64,000 nucleotides of DNA from Anaerocolumna sp. MB42-C2 (lineage in GTDB: Bacteria; Bacillota; Clostridia; Lachnospirales; Lachnospiraceae): contig NZ_CP133190.1 in the NCBI RefSeq assembly GCF_030913705.1, positions 1,860,001-1,924,000 of the forward strand. Reading direction: 5' to 3'. This document shows positions 52,891 to 61,300 of this stretch, piece after piece; the first letter of the stretch is position 1, and every line of letters begins with the position of its first letter. The position numbers and the translations under genes were made by a program. The notes beneath the pieces were generated by a model. It was not told the DNA's origin, searched no databases, and was given only the letters and a program-made list of their open reading frames with translations.

Positions 52891-53073
52891 GAAGAATAGC
52901 CTCTTTTGCTATTCTTCCAATGGCTCGCATTTTCTTAGCGAGACTATTCATACTAGCGTAACATGGTCGCTTAAGCGACCGCAAATGTTATTTGAATCAA
53001 GGAAAATATAAAAATTTCGCCCCTCCGGCGGAATTCTTATATTTTGATAGAAAACTGCATAGCAGTTTTCTAT
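52891..53073 (-). other. Hairpin-rich spacer between ACT-domain gene and paaK leader
   Basis: Four independent stems without a gene: GAAGAATAGC/GCTATTCTTC (52891-52917), GGTCGCTTAAGCGACC (52965-52980), a long imperfect stem 53005-53043 (AATATAA...TTATATT with CGCC/GGCG near the tip), and a perfect 12-bp stem ATAGAAAACTGC/GCAGTTTTCTAT (53047-53073) directly after the ACT-gene stop. The last may terminate or stabilise the upstream transcript. The others have no known role. Confidence 0.55.
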
Positions 53074-53074
53074 T

Positions 53075-53497
53075 TCATACTATATCCTCCTGATCTATTA
53101 CCTTAACCCCGTTTACCCTTAAGGTTAAATCAGCTTTTTCCATATTATCCAAATGAATTACCATAAGCGGAGCTTTACCGTCCCTGATTACAAAGGAATA
53201 TATATAATTAATCGCTAAGCCGGAATTTGAAATAATATTCAGCACTCGATCAAGATCTCCCGGTTTATCTTCTAATTCTACTGCTAAAACTTCTGTGATT
53301 TTTACTACAAACCCTTTACTTGTTAAAATCTCCTTAGTATATTCCGGTTTATCCACAATCATCCGCATAATCCCAAACTCAGGAGAATCAAAGGAGGATA
53401 TGGCTCTTAAATTAATCCCCTTCTCCTTTAATACTGTTGTTATCTTCGCCAGACTGCCAATTTCATTTTCAACAAAAACCGAGAGTTGTTTTATCAT
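53075..53497 (-). CDS. Tandem ACT-domain amino-acid-binding protein
   Basis: 140 residues, two ACT domains (IKQLSVFVENEIGSLAKIT start; ELEDKPGDLDRVLNII second start). Paralog of the protein at 50841-51269. It is encoded 12 bases after iorB in the same direction, which suggests that it senses a substrate or product of the oxidoreductase/ligase pathway, probably an aromatic amino acid. Preceded by AAAGGAGG. Confidence 0.9.
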   Translation of the reverse strand: MIKQLSVFVENEIGSLAKITTVLKEKGINLRAISSFDSPEFGIMRMIVDKPEYTKEILTSKGFVVKITEVLAVELEDKPGDLDRVLNIISNSGLAINYIYSFVIRDGKAPLMVIHLDNMEKADLTLRVNGVKVIDQEDIV

Positions 53498-53509
53498 GGT
53501 GTCCTCCTT

Positions 53510-54091
53510 TTATGAAAGGGTTTGAAGATTATATCCCACTTCAAAAGCCTGTTTGTTAATATCTATCGTTTTCGGCGGTACCGTATTCTCAATTACTTTC
53601 TGCCATTCTTCTTTCGTAAAGTTCATATGCTGCGCTGCTACACCCAGAATGATTATGTTAAATGTCTTTGTATTACCCAATTTTTGTGCTTCATGAAGGG
53701 CATCTACATGTACTACCTTAAATTTTTTTGAAAGTTTCTCAATAATATTATCCGGATATTCTGCTGCTCCGATTACCACAGGCATAGGATCGATTCTTTG
53801 ATCATTTACTATTAAAACTCCGTCTTCTTTCAGAAAATGAGCATATCTTAACGCTTCCAGCCTTTCGAAAGCAATTAACACATCAGCCTGACCGACTTCC
53901 ACAATAGGTTCTGCTACTTTTTCACCGAAACGCACAAAAGTAACAACACTTCCGCCCCTTTGAGCCATACCGTGTACTTCGGATAATTTCACGTCATAAC
54001 CTGCCTGCATAGTTATTCCGCCTAATATACGGCTTGTAAGCAGAGTTCCCTGACCACCGACACCAACAATCATAATATTCTTAGTTTTCAT
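53510..54091 (-). CDS. iorB: Indolepyruvate ferredoxin oxidoreductase, beta subunit
   Basis: 193 residues of the pyruvate/ketoisovalerate oxidoreductase gamma-type domain (IMIVGVGGQGTLLTSRILG start; VHGMAQRGGSVVTFVRFG near residue 40, read in parts). With IorA it oxidatively decarboxylates aryl-pyruvates to aryl-acetyl-CoA, reducing ferredoxin. Four bases separate it from iorA. Confidence 0.95.
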   Translation of the reverse strand: MKTKNIMIVGVGGQGTLLTSRILGGITMQAGYDVKLSEVHGMAQRGGSVVTFVRFGEKVAEPIVEVGQADVLIAFERLEALRYAHFLKEDGVLIVNDQRIDPMPVVIGAAEYPDNIIEKLSKKFKVVHVDALHEAQKLGNTKTFNIIILGVAAQHMNFTKEEWQKVIENTVPPKTIDINKQAFEVGYNLQTLS

Positions 54092-54095
54092 GTCA

Positions 54096-55835
54096 TTACA
54101 CCTCTACTTTCTCTATTGCATTAAACTTGCATAAACCATAACATAAGCCACAACCGGTACACATGGTTTCATTTATTCCGGCAGTACCGTCTTCTTTTTT
54201 CGTAATAGCCGGGCAACCGGGTTTTAAGCACATCCCGCACTTTTTACATACTTCGGTTTTAATTTTATACTGGCTGGTAATTTTTTTCTTATTTAATAGC
54301 ACACAGGGTGCCTTTGTTATAATAACGGAAATCTCGTCCCTGGTAGTTTCTTCTTTAATAACCTTTGTCAGATAATCCGTATCAAATGCGGGAACTACTA
54401 TTACATGATTAATTCCAATGGCTTTGCAAAGTCCCTGAATATCAATTGAATAGGTGGACTCTCCCATCAGCGTTTTACCGGTAGCGGCATGATCCTGGTG
54501 TCCGGTCATACCTGTAGTTGAATTATCAAGGATTAACACAGTTCCGGTACTTTGGTTGTATACCATATTCATTAATGAGTTAATACCTGTATGAAGGAAA
54601 GTGGAATCCCCGATAACAGCCACCCAGTTTTTGATATAATCCTTACCTTTGGCTTTTTCCATGCCGTGTAAGGTACTGATACTTGCTCCCATACATACCG
54701 TGGTATCTACCACGCTTAGCGGAGCCACTGCACCAAGGGTATAACAGCCGATATCTCCTGCCGCATGTATTTTTAATTTATTTAATACAGAGAAAACACT
54801 TCTGTGCGGACATCCCGGACATAGAATCGGAGGCCGCTGTGGTACTTCTTCTGGCATATTTAACTTTATTTTTTCTCCAAGTATGGCTGTCCGTAACAGA
54901 TTGGCACTATATTCACCCTGAACTGTAAGTATTTCCTTACCGATTGCTTTTATTCCCCAGGATTTAACCTGTTCTTCAATTATTGGATCTAATTCTTCAA
55001 CTATGTATAGTTTATCAACTTTTGACGCAAATTCTTCAATCAGCTTTTTGGGAAGTGGATTCACCAAACCTAATTTTAAAACGGAAGCTTCCGGTAATGC
55101 TTCCTTAACATATTGATATGGAATTCCGGAAGTAATGATACCAATACCGGTATCCAGATGTTCCACTTTATTAACCGGAAATTCGCATCCGTCTTCTGCT
55201 AACGCTATTTCTCTTTGTTCTACTACCAGATGCCTGTTTTTTGCATTTCCCGGCATCATAACATTTTTTGCAGTGTTCCTTTCATATGGTTTATCCTCCG
55301 GTTCAAGCCTGTTTCCTAATTCCACCATACCCTGGGAATGAGATAACCTTGTGGTACTGCGTACAATTACCGGTGTGTCATATTTTTCACTCAAATCAAA
55401 AGCAAATTTCATAAATTCTTTTGCTTCCGCACTGTCGGAAGGCTCTAAGACCGGTACTTTAGCGGCTCTTGCTACTGCTCTGGTATCCTGTTCATTCTGT
55501 GAACTATATAAACCAGGGTCATCCGCCACTACTGCTACCAATCCACCTGTTACTCCAATATAGGAAACGGTAAATAAAGGATCTGCCGCTACGTTTAACC
55601 CAACATGTTTCATGGAAGCCATGGCACGAACACCACTCATAGACGCTCCTATGGCTACCTCCATTGCCACCTTTTCATTGGGTGACCACTCTGAATAAAT
55701 CTCCTTATATTTTATAATATTTTCACTTATCTCCGTACTTGGTGTTCCTGGATAAGCCGCAGAAACCTTAACTCCTGCTTCATAGGCACCTCTGGCAAAT
55801 GCTTCATTTCCCAGCATAATTACTTTGTCTTTCAC
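54096..55835 (-). CDS. iorA: Indolepyruvate ferredoxin oxidoreductase, alpha subunit
   Basis: 579 residues from the GTG at 55835, which follows AAAGGAG at eight bases. N-terminal pyrimidine-binding domain (VSAAYPGTPSTEI), a middle domain, a thiamine-diphosphate domain (GDIGCYTLG, then GDSTFLHTG and DNSTTGMTG), and a C-terminal ferredoxin-like part with CKKCGMCLKPGCP and CTGCGLCYGLCKF for two [4Fe-4S] clusters. Key enzyme of anaerobic aromatic amino acid breakdown. Follows paaK2 after a 110-base gap without visible structure. Confidence 0.95.
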   Translation of the reverse strand: MKDKVIMLGNEAFARGAYEAGVKVSAAYPGTPSTEISENIIKYKEIYSEWSPNEKVAMEVAIGASMSGVRAMASMKHVGLNVAADPLFTVSYIGVTGGLVAVVADDPGLYSSQNEQDTRAVARAAKVPVLEPSDSAEAKEFMKFAFDLSEKYDTPVIVRSTTRLSHSQGMVELGNRLEPEDKPYERNTAKNVMMPGNAKNRHLVVEQREIALAEDGCEFPVNKVEHLDTGIGIITSGIPYQYVKEALPEASVLKLGLVNPLPKKLIEEFASKVDKLYIVEELDPIIEEQVKSWGIKAIGKEILTVQGEYSANLLRTAILGEKIKLNMPEEVPQRPPILCPGCPHRSVFSVLNKLKIHAAGDIGCYTLGAVAPLSVVDTTVCMGASISTLHGMEKAKGKDYIKNWVAVIGDSTFLHTGINSLMNMVYNQSTGTVLILDNSTTGMTGHQDHAATGKTLMGESTYSIDIQGLCKAIGINHVIVVPAFDTDYLTKVIKEETTRDEISVIITKAPCVLLNKKKITSQYKIKTEVCKKCGMCLKPGCPAITKKEDGTAGINETMCTGCGLCYGLCKFNAIEKVEV

Positions 55836-55944
55836 TATAATGTCTCCTTTCAATCAATGAGGCTTAAACTAATTTTTCAAAACAAACCTCAATCTGCCTA
55901 TCATGTGTATATTTATTATTAACCTCTAGGTAAACTCAAGCTTT

Positions 55945-57252
55945 TTAGCTTTCATTTCTTAAGTCCGTTACGCGCTTGGATTTTCCTTCAAAGCGCTGCA
56001 GGCTTCTTGGAGCAACCAGTTTAATATTAGCATCCAACCCTAGAACCACTTTTAAATTACCATGAATCTTTCTATTTAATTCTTCTAATCTAAAATAGGA
56101 TTCAAGTAAAGTTTCGTCTACTAATTCTACTTTAATTTCCATGGTATCCAGATGATTTTTTCTATCTACAACAATTTCATAATGAGGTCCGATTTCAGAA
56201 GTTTTTAACAGTACTTCTTCAATCTGGGAAGGGAATACATTAACGCCTCTTATAATCAGCATATCATCCGAACGGCCGGATAAGTTCTCCATCCGTACCG
56301 TAGTTCTGCCGCATCTGCAGGAGTCATACATAAGTCTCGTAATATCCTTAGTTCTATAACGAATTAATGGGAGTGCTTCCTTGGTAATACAGGTAATAAC
56401 TAATTCACCCTTAGAACCGGGGGGTAATACTTCACCTGTTGCCGAATCTATTATTTCTGGAATGAAATGGTCTTCATTAATATGCATACCATTTAGTTCC
56501 AGGCATTCTCCTGATACGCCCGGTCCCATTAACTCACTCATACCGTAATTTTGGGTCACTTTCATATCATGTCCCCAAAGTTTATACATTTCTTCTCTCA
56601 TAGGTTCTGTCATTCCTTCGCCACCAAATAAACCTATTTTAACTTTTAAATCCGTTGCCGGATCAATCCCCATATTTTTTGCAACTTCTGCTATATGTAA
56701 AGCATAAGAGGGGGTGGCAACCAGCAGCGTGGTCTCAAAATCCTTCATATACATAATCTGTTTTTGTGTATTACCAGATGAAGTAGGACAGACGCTGGCT
56801 CCTAAGTTCTCCAACCCATAATGAAGTCCCAAAGCGCCTGTGAACATCCCATAACCAAAACAGATCTGTGCTACATCTTCTTTTGCAGCTCCGCCTAACA
56901 CCGCAATTCTGGTGACTAATTCAGTCCATACTTTCAGATCTTTTCTCGTATACCCTACTACAGTAGGTTTCCCTGTTGTACCGGAAGAAGCATGAATACG
57001 TACCAGCTCGCTTTTGGGGACTGTAAATAAGCCAAAGGGGTAATTATCTCTTAGATCCTTTTTATTGGTGAATGGCAGATTCTTTAAATCATCCAGTGTT
57101 TGAACCTGTTCCGGTTTTATTCCTATTTCATCCATCTTAATACGATAAGCCGGAACCTTTTCATATACCCGCTCCACTGTTTCTCTTAACCTTGCCAGCT
57201 GAAGTTCTTTAAGTTCAGCTCTTGGCAAACTCTCTTCTTTTGCCCAAATCAT
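55945..57252 (-). CDS. paaK: Phenylacetate-CoA ligase (second copy)
   Basis: 435 residues, with [15 protein letters not shown] near residue 90, NYGMSELMGPG near residue 235 and SKRVTDLRN at the C-terminus. About half identical to the ligase at 51402-52700, so the cluster holds two diverged paralogs, possibly for different aryl acids or acting in opposite directions. Its ATG shares a base with the stop of the symporter gene, showing translational coupling of uptake and activation. Confidence 0.94.
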   Translation of the reverse strand: MIWAKEESLPRAELKELQLARLRETVERVYEKVPAYRIKMDEIGIKPEQVQTLDDLKNLPFTNKKDLRDNYPFGLFTVPKSELVRIHASSGTTGKPTVVGYTRKDLKVWTELVTRIAVLGGAAKEDVAQICFGYGMFTGALGLHYGLENLGASVCPTSSGNTQKQIMYMKDFETTLLVATPSYALHIAEVAKNMGIDPATDLKVKIGLFGGEGMTEPMREEMYKLWGHDMKVTQNYGMSELMGPGVSGECLELNGMHINEDHFIPEIIDSATGEVLPPGSKGELVITCITKEALPLIRYRTKDITRLMYDSCRCGRTTVRMENLSGRSDDMLIIRGVNVFPSQIEEVLLKTSEIGPHYEIVVDRKNHLDTMEIKVELVDETLLESYFRLEELNRKIHGNLKVVLGLDANIKLVAPRSLQRFEGKSKRVTDLRNES

Positions 57253-58745
57253 TATAAATCAGCCTCCATGTTTTCGGATTTGTTAAAAATATATTCAATA
57301 TGTGCTTGTTCATAAAGCCTCGTAACCAGACTTACAACATATAATACCGGTATGGGTATTATCATGGAACAAGCACTTATCGTCGTAATCATAGGACTGT
57401 TGATAGAATATTTTAAAACTCCTCCAGTCATTATAAGTATAGCGGATATTATACTCGCATACACACCCGTTTTTGTAGCATTTTTCCAATACAGACCCAA
57501 TAAATACGGAGCCAGCATACAGCCGGACACCACTCCCCAGGACAGAGAATTCAGACTTAATATCGGGCTGTTACCTGTAGCCAAAAAATAAGCAGCAACT
57601 ACAAATAGGATACAGCAGATCCGAAGCAGGGTAACTGTCTTTTTATCGTCTAATTTATCACCGGTTATAGGTTTAATCAAATCCATAACGAACGTCGTAC
57701 TGGAGGCTAGCACAATAGAGGCCAGAGTTGACATGGAGGCTGCCAGAATAACGACTAACAGGATTCCGATAACGATCTTTGGAAGTGTATGATTAATTAC
57801 CATTGGTACTATTTTATCATAAACCAATTTACCATTTACTGTAAATAAACTTTCATCATTTTTCAGTATTAATCTGCTCATGGTGCCCATGGTATACGCT
57901 CCTGTTGTGATGATTACTGCAAATATGGTAGAAACAATTTTTGCAGCGGGTATTGATTTCTCACTTTTTATGGTATAGAATTTGCTGACCATCTGCGGCA
58001 GTCCCCAAGTTCCTAAGCTGGTCATTATAACCAGAGATATAATAGGCAATACGGTGCCTTTTGTTAATGGTTTAATTAAATCCGGGTTTATACTATTTAA
58101 ACCCTCTATACCATGTGTAATTCCATTCACTTCGGGTGCTGCCAATATAAAATAAATTAATAAGCAAACACCAATTATCATAATAATACCTTGAATAAAA
58201 TCAGCAATGGAAGCAGCAAGAAATCCTCCGGCAAATAAATACAAGGCCGTGATTATCGTCATAATTAACATTATGACTCTTTCATTCATGTTGAATGTAA
58301 TTTGAAACAGATATCCCAAACCTTTGTAAACAGAAGCTGCGTAAGGAACTAAGAAAATAAAAATAATCAGGGATGAGATAATCTTAAGTTTCGGATCTTT
58401 GTAACGAATGCCAAGAAATTGAGGCATAGTGGCGGCACCCAGTCTTTGTGTCATTTCTCTCGTTCTTGTCCCTAGTACTTTCCAGGCCAAATAGGTACCT
58501 AACAATGAATTACCGATTACAATCCAGAATGCACCAAGTCCAAAGGTCCATCCATTTTTACCTGCATGACCGATTAAAATAACCGCAGAAAAATAAGCCG
58601 TACCATAAGAGAATGCCGACATCCATGATGGAATGGAACGCCCCCCTAAAGCATAATCATCGACATTTTTTGTACGAGCTTTTGAATAGATACTAACCCC
58701 AATCATGATTGCTAAATAAACAGCTAAGCAGATTATGTACTCCAT
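57252..58745 (-). CDS. Sodium:solute symporter family (SSS) transporter
   Basis: 497 residues with about 13 membrane segments. DDYALGGRSIPSWMSAFSYGTAYFSAV (read in parts) near residues 29-55 and AASMSTLASIVLASSTTFVMD near residue 335 are SSS signatures. It takes up an organic acid or amino acid with Na+. Coupling to paaK2 suggests an aryl-carboxylate or aromatic amino acid as substrate. First gene of the operon, with promoter at 58833-58861 and AAGGAG before the ATG. Confidence 0.9.
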   Translation of the reverse strand: MEYIICLAVYLAIMIGVSIYSKARTKNVDDYALGGRSIPSWMSAFSYGTAYFSAVILIGHAGKNGWTFGLGAFWIVIGNSLLGTYLAWKVLGTRTREMTQRLGAATMPQFLGIRYKDPKLKIISSLIIFIFLVPYAASVYKGLGYLFQITFNMNERVIMLIMTIITALYLFAGGFLAASIADFIQGIIMIIGVCLLIYFILAAPEVNGITHGIEGLNSINPDLIKPLTKGTVLPIISLVIMTSLGTWGLPQMVSKFYTIKSEKSIPAAKIVSTIFAVIITTGAYTMGTMSRLILKNDESLFTVNGKLVYDKIVPMVINHTLPKIVIGILLVVILAASMSTLASIVLASSTTFVMDLIKPITGDKLDDKKTVTLLRICCILFVVAAYFLATGNSPILSLNSLSWGVVSGCMLAPYLLGLYWKNATKTGVYASIISAILIMTGGVLKYSINSPMITTISACSMIIPIPVLYVVSLVTRLYEQAHIEYIFNKSENMEADL

Positions 58746-58832
58746 ATACCTTCTCCTTATATAATAATTGTTACGCTTTGCTGTGTTACGGTTTAAAGCG
58801 TTTAAACATCACAGCTTTAGTGCGTTAAATTT

Positions 58833-58861
58833 ATTATACCTTAGACCGGTAATGTTTTCAA
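58833..58861 (-). promoter_or_regulatory. Promoter of the symporter/paaK/ior operon
   Basis: On the minus strand TTGAAA (58861-58856) and TATAAT (58838-58833) are 17 bases apart. The 80-base leader contains a GTTTAAACGCTTTAAAC palindrome (about 58789-58805) and CTGTG...CACAG arms that may be an operator. Confidence 0.78.
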
Positions 58862-58945
58862 TGTGTCATTTACTTATCTACCATATAAATTTTTATGTAA
58901 GCATTCCTTCATTATATAATAAGATTTGGGTGTCACAATCAAATA

Positions 58946-59221
58946 TTATATAGAGAACAAAAAAATAATCAGTATTACCTGTATAATCAATATTATTGGC
59001 ATACCAATCACAAAACGGCAATGTTTCGTTTTATGATGAAAGCAAAACATTCCTAAGATGGAACCGAGACTTCCACCGATTACTGCTAAAGTAAAAAGTG
59101 TTTTCTCCTTTATTCGCCACTGATTTTTCTTGGCTTTCTGCTTATCAGCACCCATAACTAAGAAACTGGCAAAATTAATAGTGACAAAATATATGATACA
59201 AATTAAAAATAGTGATTTCAT
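58946..59221 (-). CDS. DUF1294 family membrane protein
   Basis: 91 residues with three hydrophobic segments and the GADKQKAKKNQWRIKEKTLF motif (read in parts) near residues 24-43, then GGSLGSILGMFCFHHKTKH, the DUF1294 signature. Family function is unknown. Stand-alone gene. Weak ribosome site (AAAGGAATAAAGTA). Confidence 0.9.
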   Translation of the reverse strand: MKSLFLICIIYFVTINFASFLVMGADKQKAKKNQWRIKEKTLFTLAVIGGSLGSILGMFCFHHKTKHCRFVIGMPIILIIQVILIIFLFSI

Positions 59222-59505
59222 TTATTACTTTATTCCTTTCGTACCGTTAAATTTTTATAATTTATTTTCTTAAAATTCAATTTATCAAACTATTTATTAT
59301 TTTAACTTGATGACTAAATAAAGTCCAGGCAAAAATTACTATAATTATTATTTCTTTTGCTTGTTATAATTTAAAAGATTATAATAAACATAACGGAAGT
59401 TTCTTTTCCTGCTTTTGATAGAAACAGGTATTAATTGTATGGCAGATTCAAAAAACCATTTTGTTTCCAATTGCCTATAGAATTCGAGAATAAAGGAGAT
59501 AGAAG

Positions 59506-60033
59506 ATGAAAGAAATAGAAACGCAAAGGCTAAGACTTGGCAGATTCAGACCTGAAGACTGGAAAGATTTATACGAATATCTCTCCGATGAAAATGTGGT
59601 AAGATTCGAACCTTATGAAACCTATACGGAAGAAGAAAGCAAACAGGAAGCAATTAACCGTTCCGTTAACGATGCTTTTTGGGCGGTTATATTAAAAGAG
59701 AATAACAAAGTGATCGGAAATATTTATTTTGAAAAGCAGGATTTTGATACTTGGGAACTCGGTTATGTCTTTCATACGGATTACCAAAGATATGGTTACG
59801 CTACGGAAAGTGCCCGTGCTATTATGGATTATGCCTTTCATAATCTTAATGCAAGACGTATAATTGCCAGGTGTGATACAAAAAACGAACCATCCTGGAA
59901 ACTTCTGGAACGTTTACATATGAGACGGGAAGGCCACTACCGTAATTTAAGGTATTTTAAAATGGACAAAGAAAATAATCCTATCTGGATAGATGCTTAC
60001 GAATATGCAATTTTAGCTGAAGAATGGAAGTAA
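59506..60033 (+). CDS. GNAT-family N-acetyltransferase (RimJ/RimL type)
   Basis: 175 residues. ETQRLRLGRFRPEDW start, LGYVFHTDYQRYGYATES acetyl-CoA-binding region near residues 87-104, and NARRIIARCDTKNEPSWKLLERL near residue 120 (read in parts) mark an acetyltransferase of the RimJ/RimL group acting on protein N-termini or small amines. AAAGGAG precedes the ATG. The 284-base upstream spacer is AT-rich with only a TATAAT near 59368. Confidence 0.9.
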   Translation: MKEIETQRLRLGRFRPEDWKDLYEYLSDENVVRFEPYETYTEEESKQEAINRSVNDAFWAVILKENNKVIGNIYFEKQDFDTWELGYVFHTDYQRYGYATESARAIMDYAFHNLNARRIIARCDTKNEPSWKLLERLHMRREGHYRNLRYFKMDKENNPIWIDAYEYAILAEEWK

Positions 60034-60076
60034 TGTATTTGAAACAAATGCTGCCTGACGGAAATAATTAAACAAA

Positions 60077-60115
60077 GGAGTTATTGCAAAAGCTGCTATA
60101 TTTTGCAATAACTCC
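60077..60115. terminator. Bidirectional terminator
   Basis: GGAGTTATTGCAAAA (60077-60091) pairs perfectly with TTTTGCAATAACTCC (60101-60115), between the plus-strand acetyltransferase and the minus-strand small gene. Confidence 0.85.
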
Positions 60116-60141
60116 TGAAACTCTCATTAACAGATTAATCA

Positions 60142-60324
60142 CTATCTTTTATCGGTATATTTATCCAGTTCTTTTTCTATGGCTGTTAATTCATCTTTTA
60201 CAAGATCAAGTATTTTCTGCTGTCTTGACTTTATATCTTCCGGAACCGTTTTTAATTCTTCAGCTGTTTTGTCAAGCTGTTTTTTTTGCTCTGCAATAGT
60301 TTTCTGGATTCCTTCTATACTCAT
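60142..60324 (-). CDS. Small coiled-coil protein of unknown function
   Basis: 60 residues, almost fully helical and highly charged, with heptad-like spacing (IQKTIAEQKKQLDKTAEEL) and no membrane segment. Consensus AGGAGG lies seven bases before the ATG at 60324. Not recognised; such short acidic/basic helical proteins are common in clostridia. Confidence 0.7.
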   Translation of the reverse strand: MSIEGIQKTIAEQKKQLDKTAEELKTVPEDIKSRQQKILDLVKDELTAIEKELDKYTDKR

Positions 60325-60482
60325 CACATATCCTCCTCTCCAGCAAAATACAATTATAAAAGGATTTATAATAAATCTAAACCAAATTTATTTATATTGT
60401 ACTATAATATATTCCCGACAAATTAATTGTGTTCCCATCAAAAAGCATAAATAAATTATAAAATACTCTTTGTTAACATAAA

Positions 60483-60520
60483 ATGGGCCATTGAGAAATT
60501 TTTTAATTTCAATGGCCCAT
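60483..60520. terminator. Bidirectional terminator
   Basis: ATGGGCCATTGA (60483-60494) pairs with TTTCAATGGCCCAT (60507-60520) with A/T-rich tip, downstream of the acetyltransferase at 60579-61139. Confidence 0.8.
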
Positions 60521-60578
60521 ACATGATAAAATTACTATATTATAAAATTATATATTTAACTAATGCATCCTTTCTTCC

Positions 60579-61139
60579 TTATTTAATCCTATCCTTGTCG
60601 TTTAATAAAACCATATGTATGTGATCTTCCCATTTTCCATTGATTTTTAAATAATTTCGCGCTATTCCTTCATTATAAAATCCCAATTTGGTTACCACAC
60701 CTAAGGAGCATACATTTTTAGGCATAATGTTAGCTTCAATCCTGTGAAGTCCATAATCTTGAAACATAATTTCAATTCCCCTGCTTACTGCTTCTGTCAT
60801 AAAGCCTTTATTGATTTCATCTCTGTCCAGCTTGTACCCAAGAAAGCAGGATAAAAAAACGCCTCTTACTATATTGGTAAATGCAATTGTTCCGATTACT
60901 TTATCAGCTTCTTCTTTCTTGTAGATCCAGAGCCTTAAGGACACATTGCGGTCCATATCCATTAAATCCTGTTCCAATAGTTTTTCCTGACAAGCTAAGG
61001 TATAAAAAGATTCCTCTCTTTCTGCTTCCCATTCTTCCAAAAAATCTTTATTTCTCCTGTAATAATCCAATACCTGGTCTGCGCTGGATTGATCCAGTAT
61101 CTTTAAGCAAAGCCTATCTGTTTGATAAAATTTCTGCAT
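60579..61139 (-). CDS. GNAT-family N-acetyltransferase (RimJ-like)
   Basis: 186 residues from the ATG at 61139 (GGGGAG upstream); 28 further in-frame codons upstream are AT-rich junk-like. TDRLCLKILDQSSADQVLDYY (read in parts) start, FLGYKLDRDEINKGFMTEAV acetyl-CoA-binding region, and HRIEANIMPKNVCSLGVVTKLGF mark the RimJ/RimL group. Paralogous in fold to the gene at 59506. Target unknown. Confidence 0.9.
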   Translation of the reverse strand: MQKFYQTDRLCLKILDQSSADQVLDYYRRNKDFLEEWEAEREESFYTLACQEKLLEQDLMDMDRNVSLRLWIYKKEEADKVIGTIAFTNIVRGVFLSCFLGYKLDRDEINKGFMTEAVSRGIEIMFQDYGLHRIEANIMPKNVCSLGVVTKLGFYNEGIARNYLKINGKWEDHIHMVLLNDKDRIK

Positions 61140-61300
61140 ATAATCTCCCCGGAAAATAATAAATAAACTTATTTTCAGTAATATAATAAATGTAGTGTCA
61201 TAAAATAAATTATATTTTAGCACAAACAGATTCTTTAATCAATAACAGCAGAAATTGACCAGGTAATGGAATCTTTTGTCCACAAAAATAGTATAGTATT

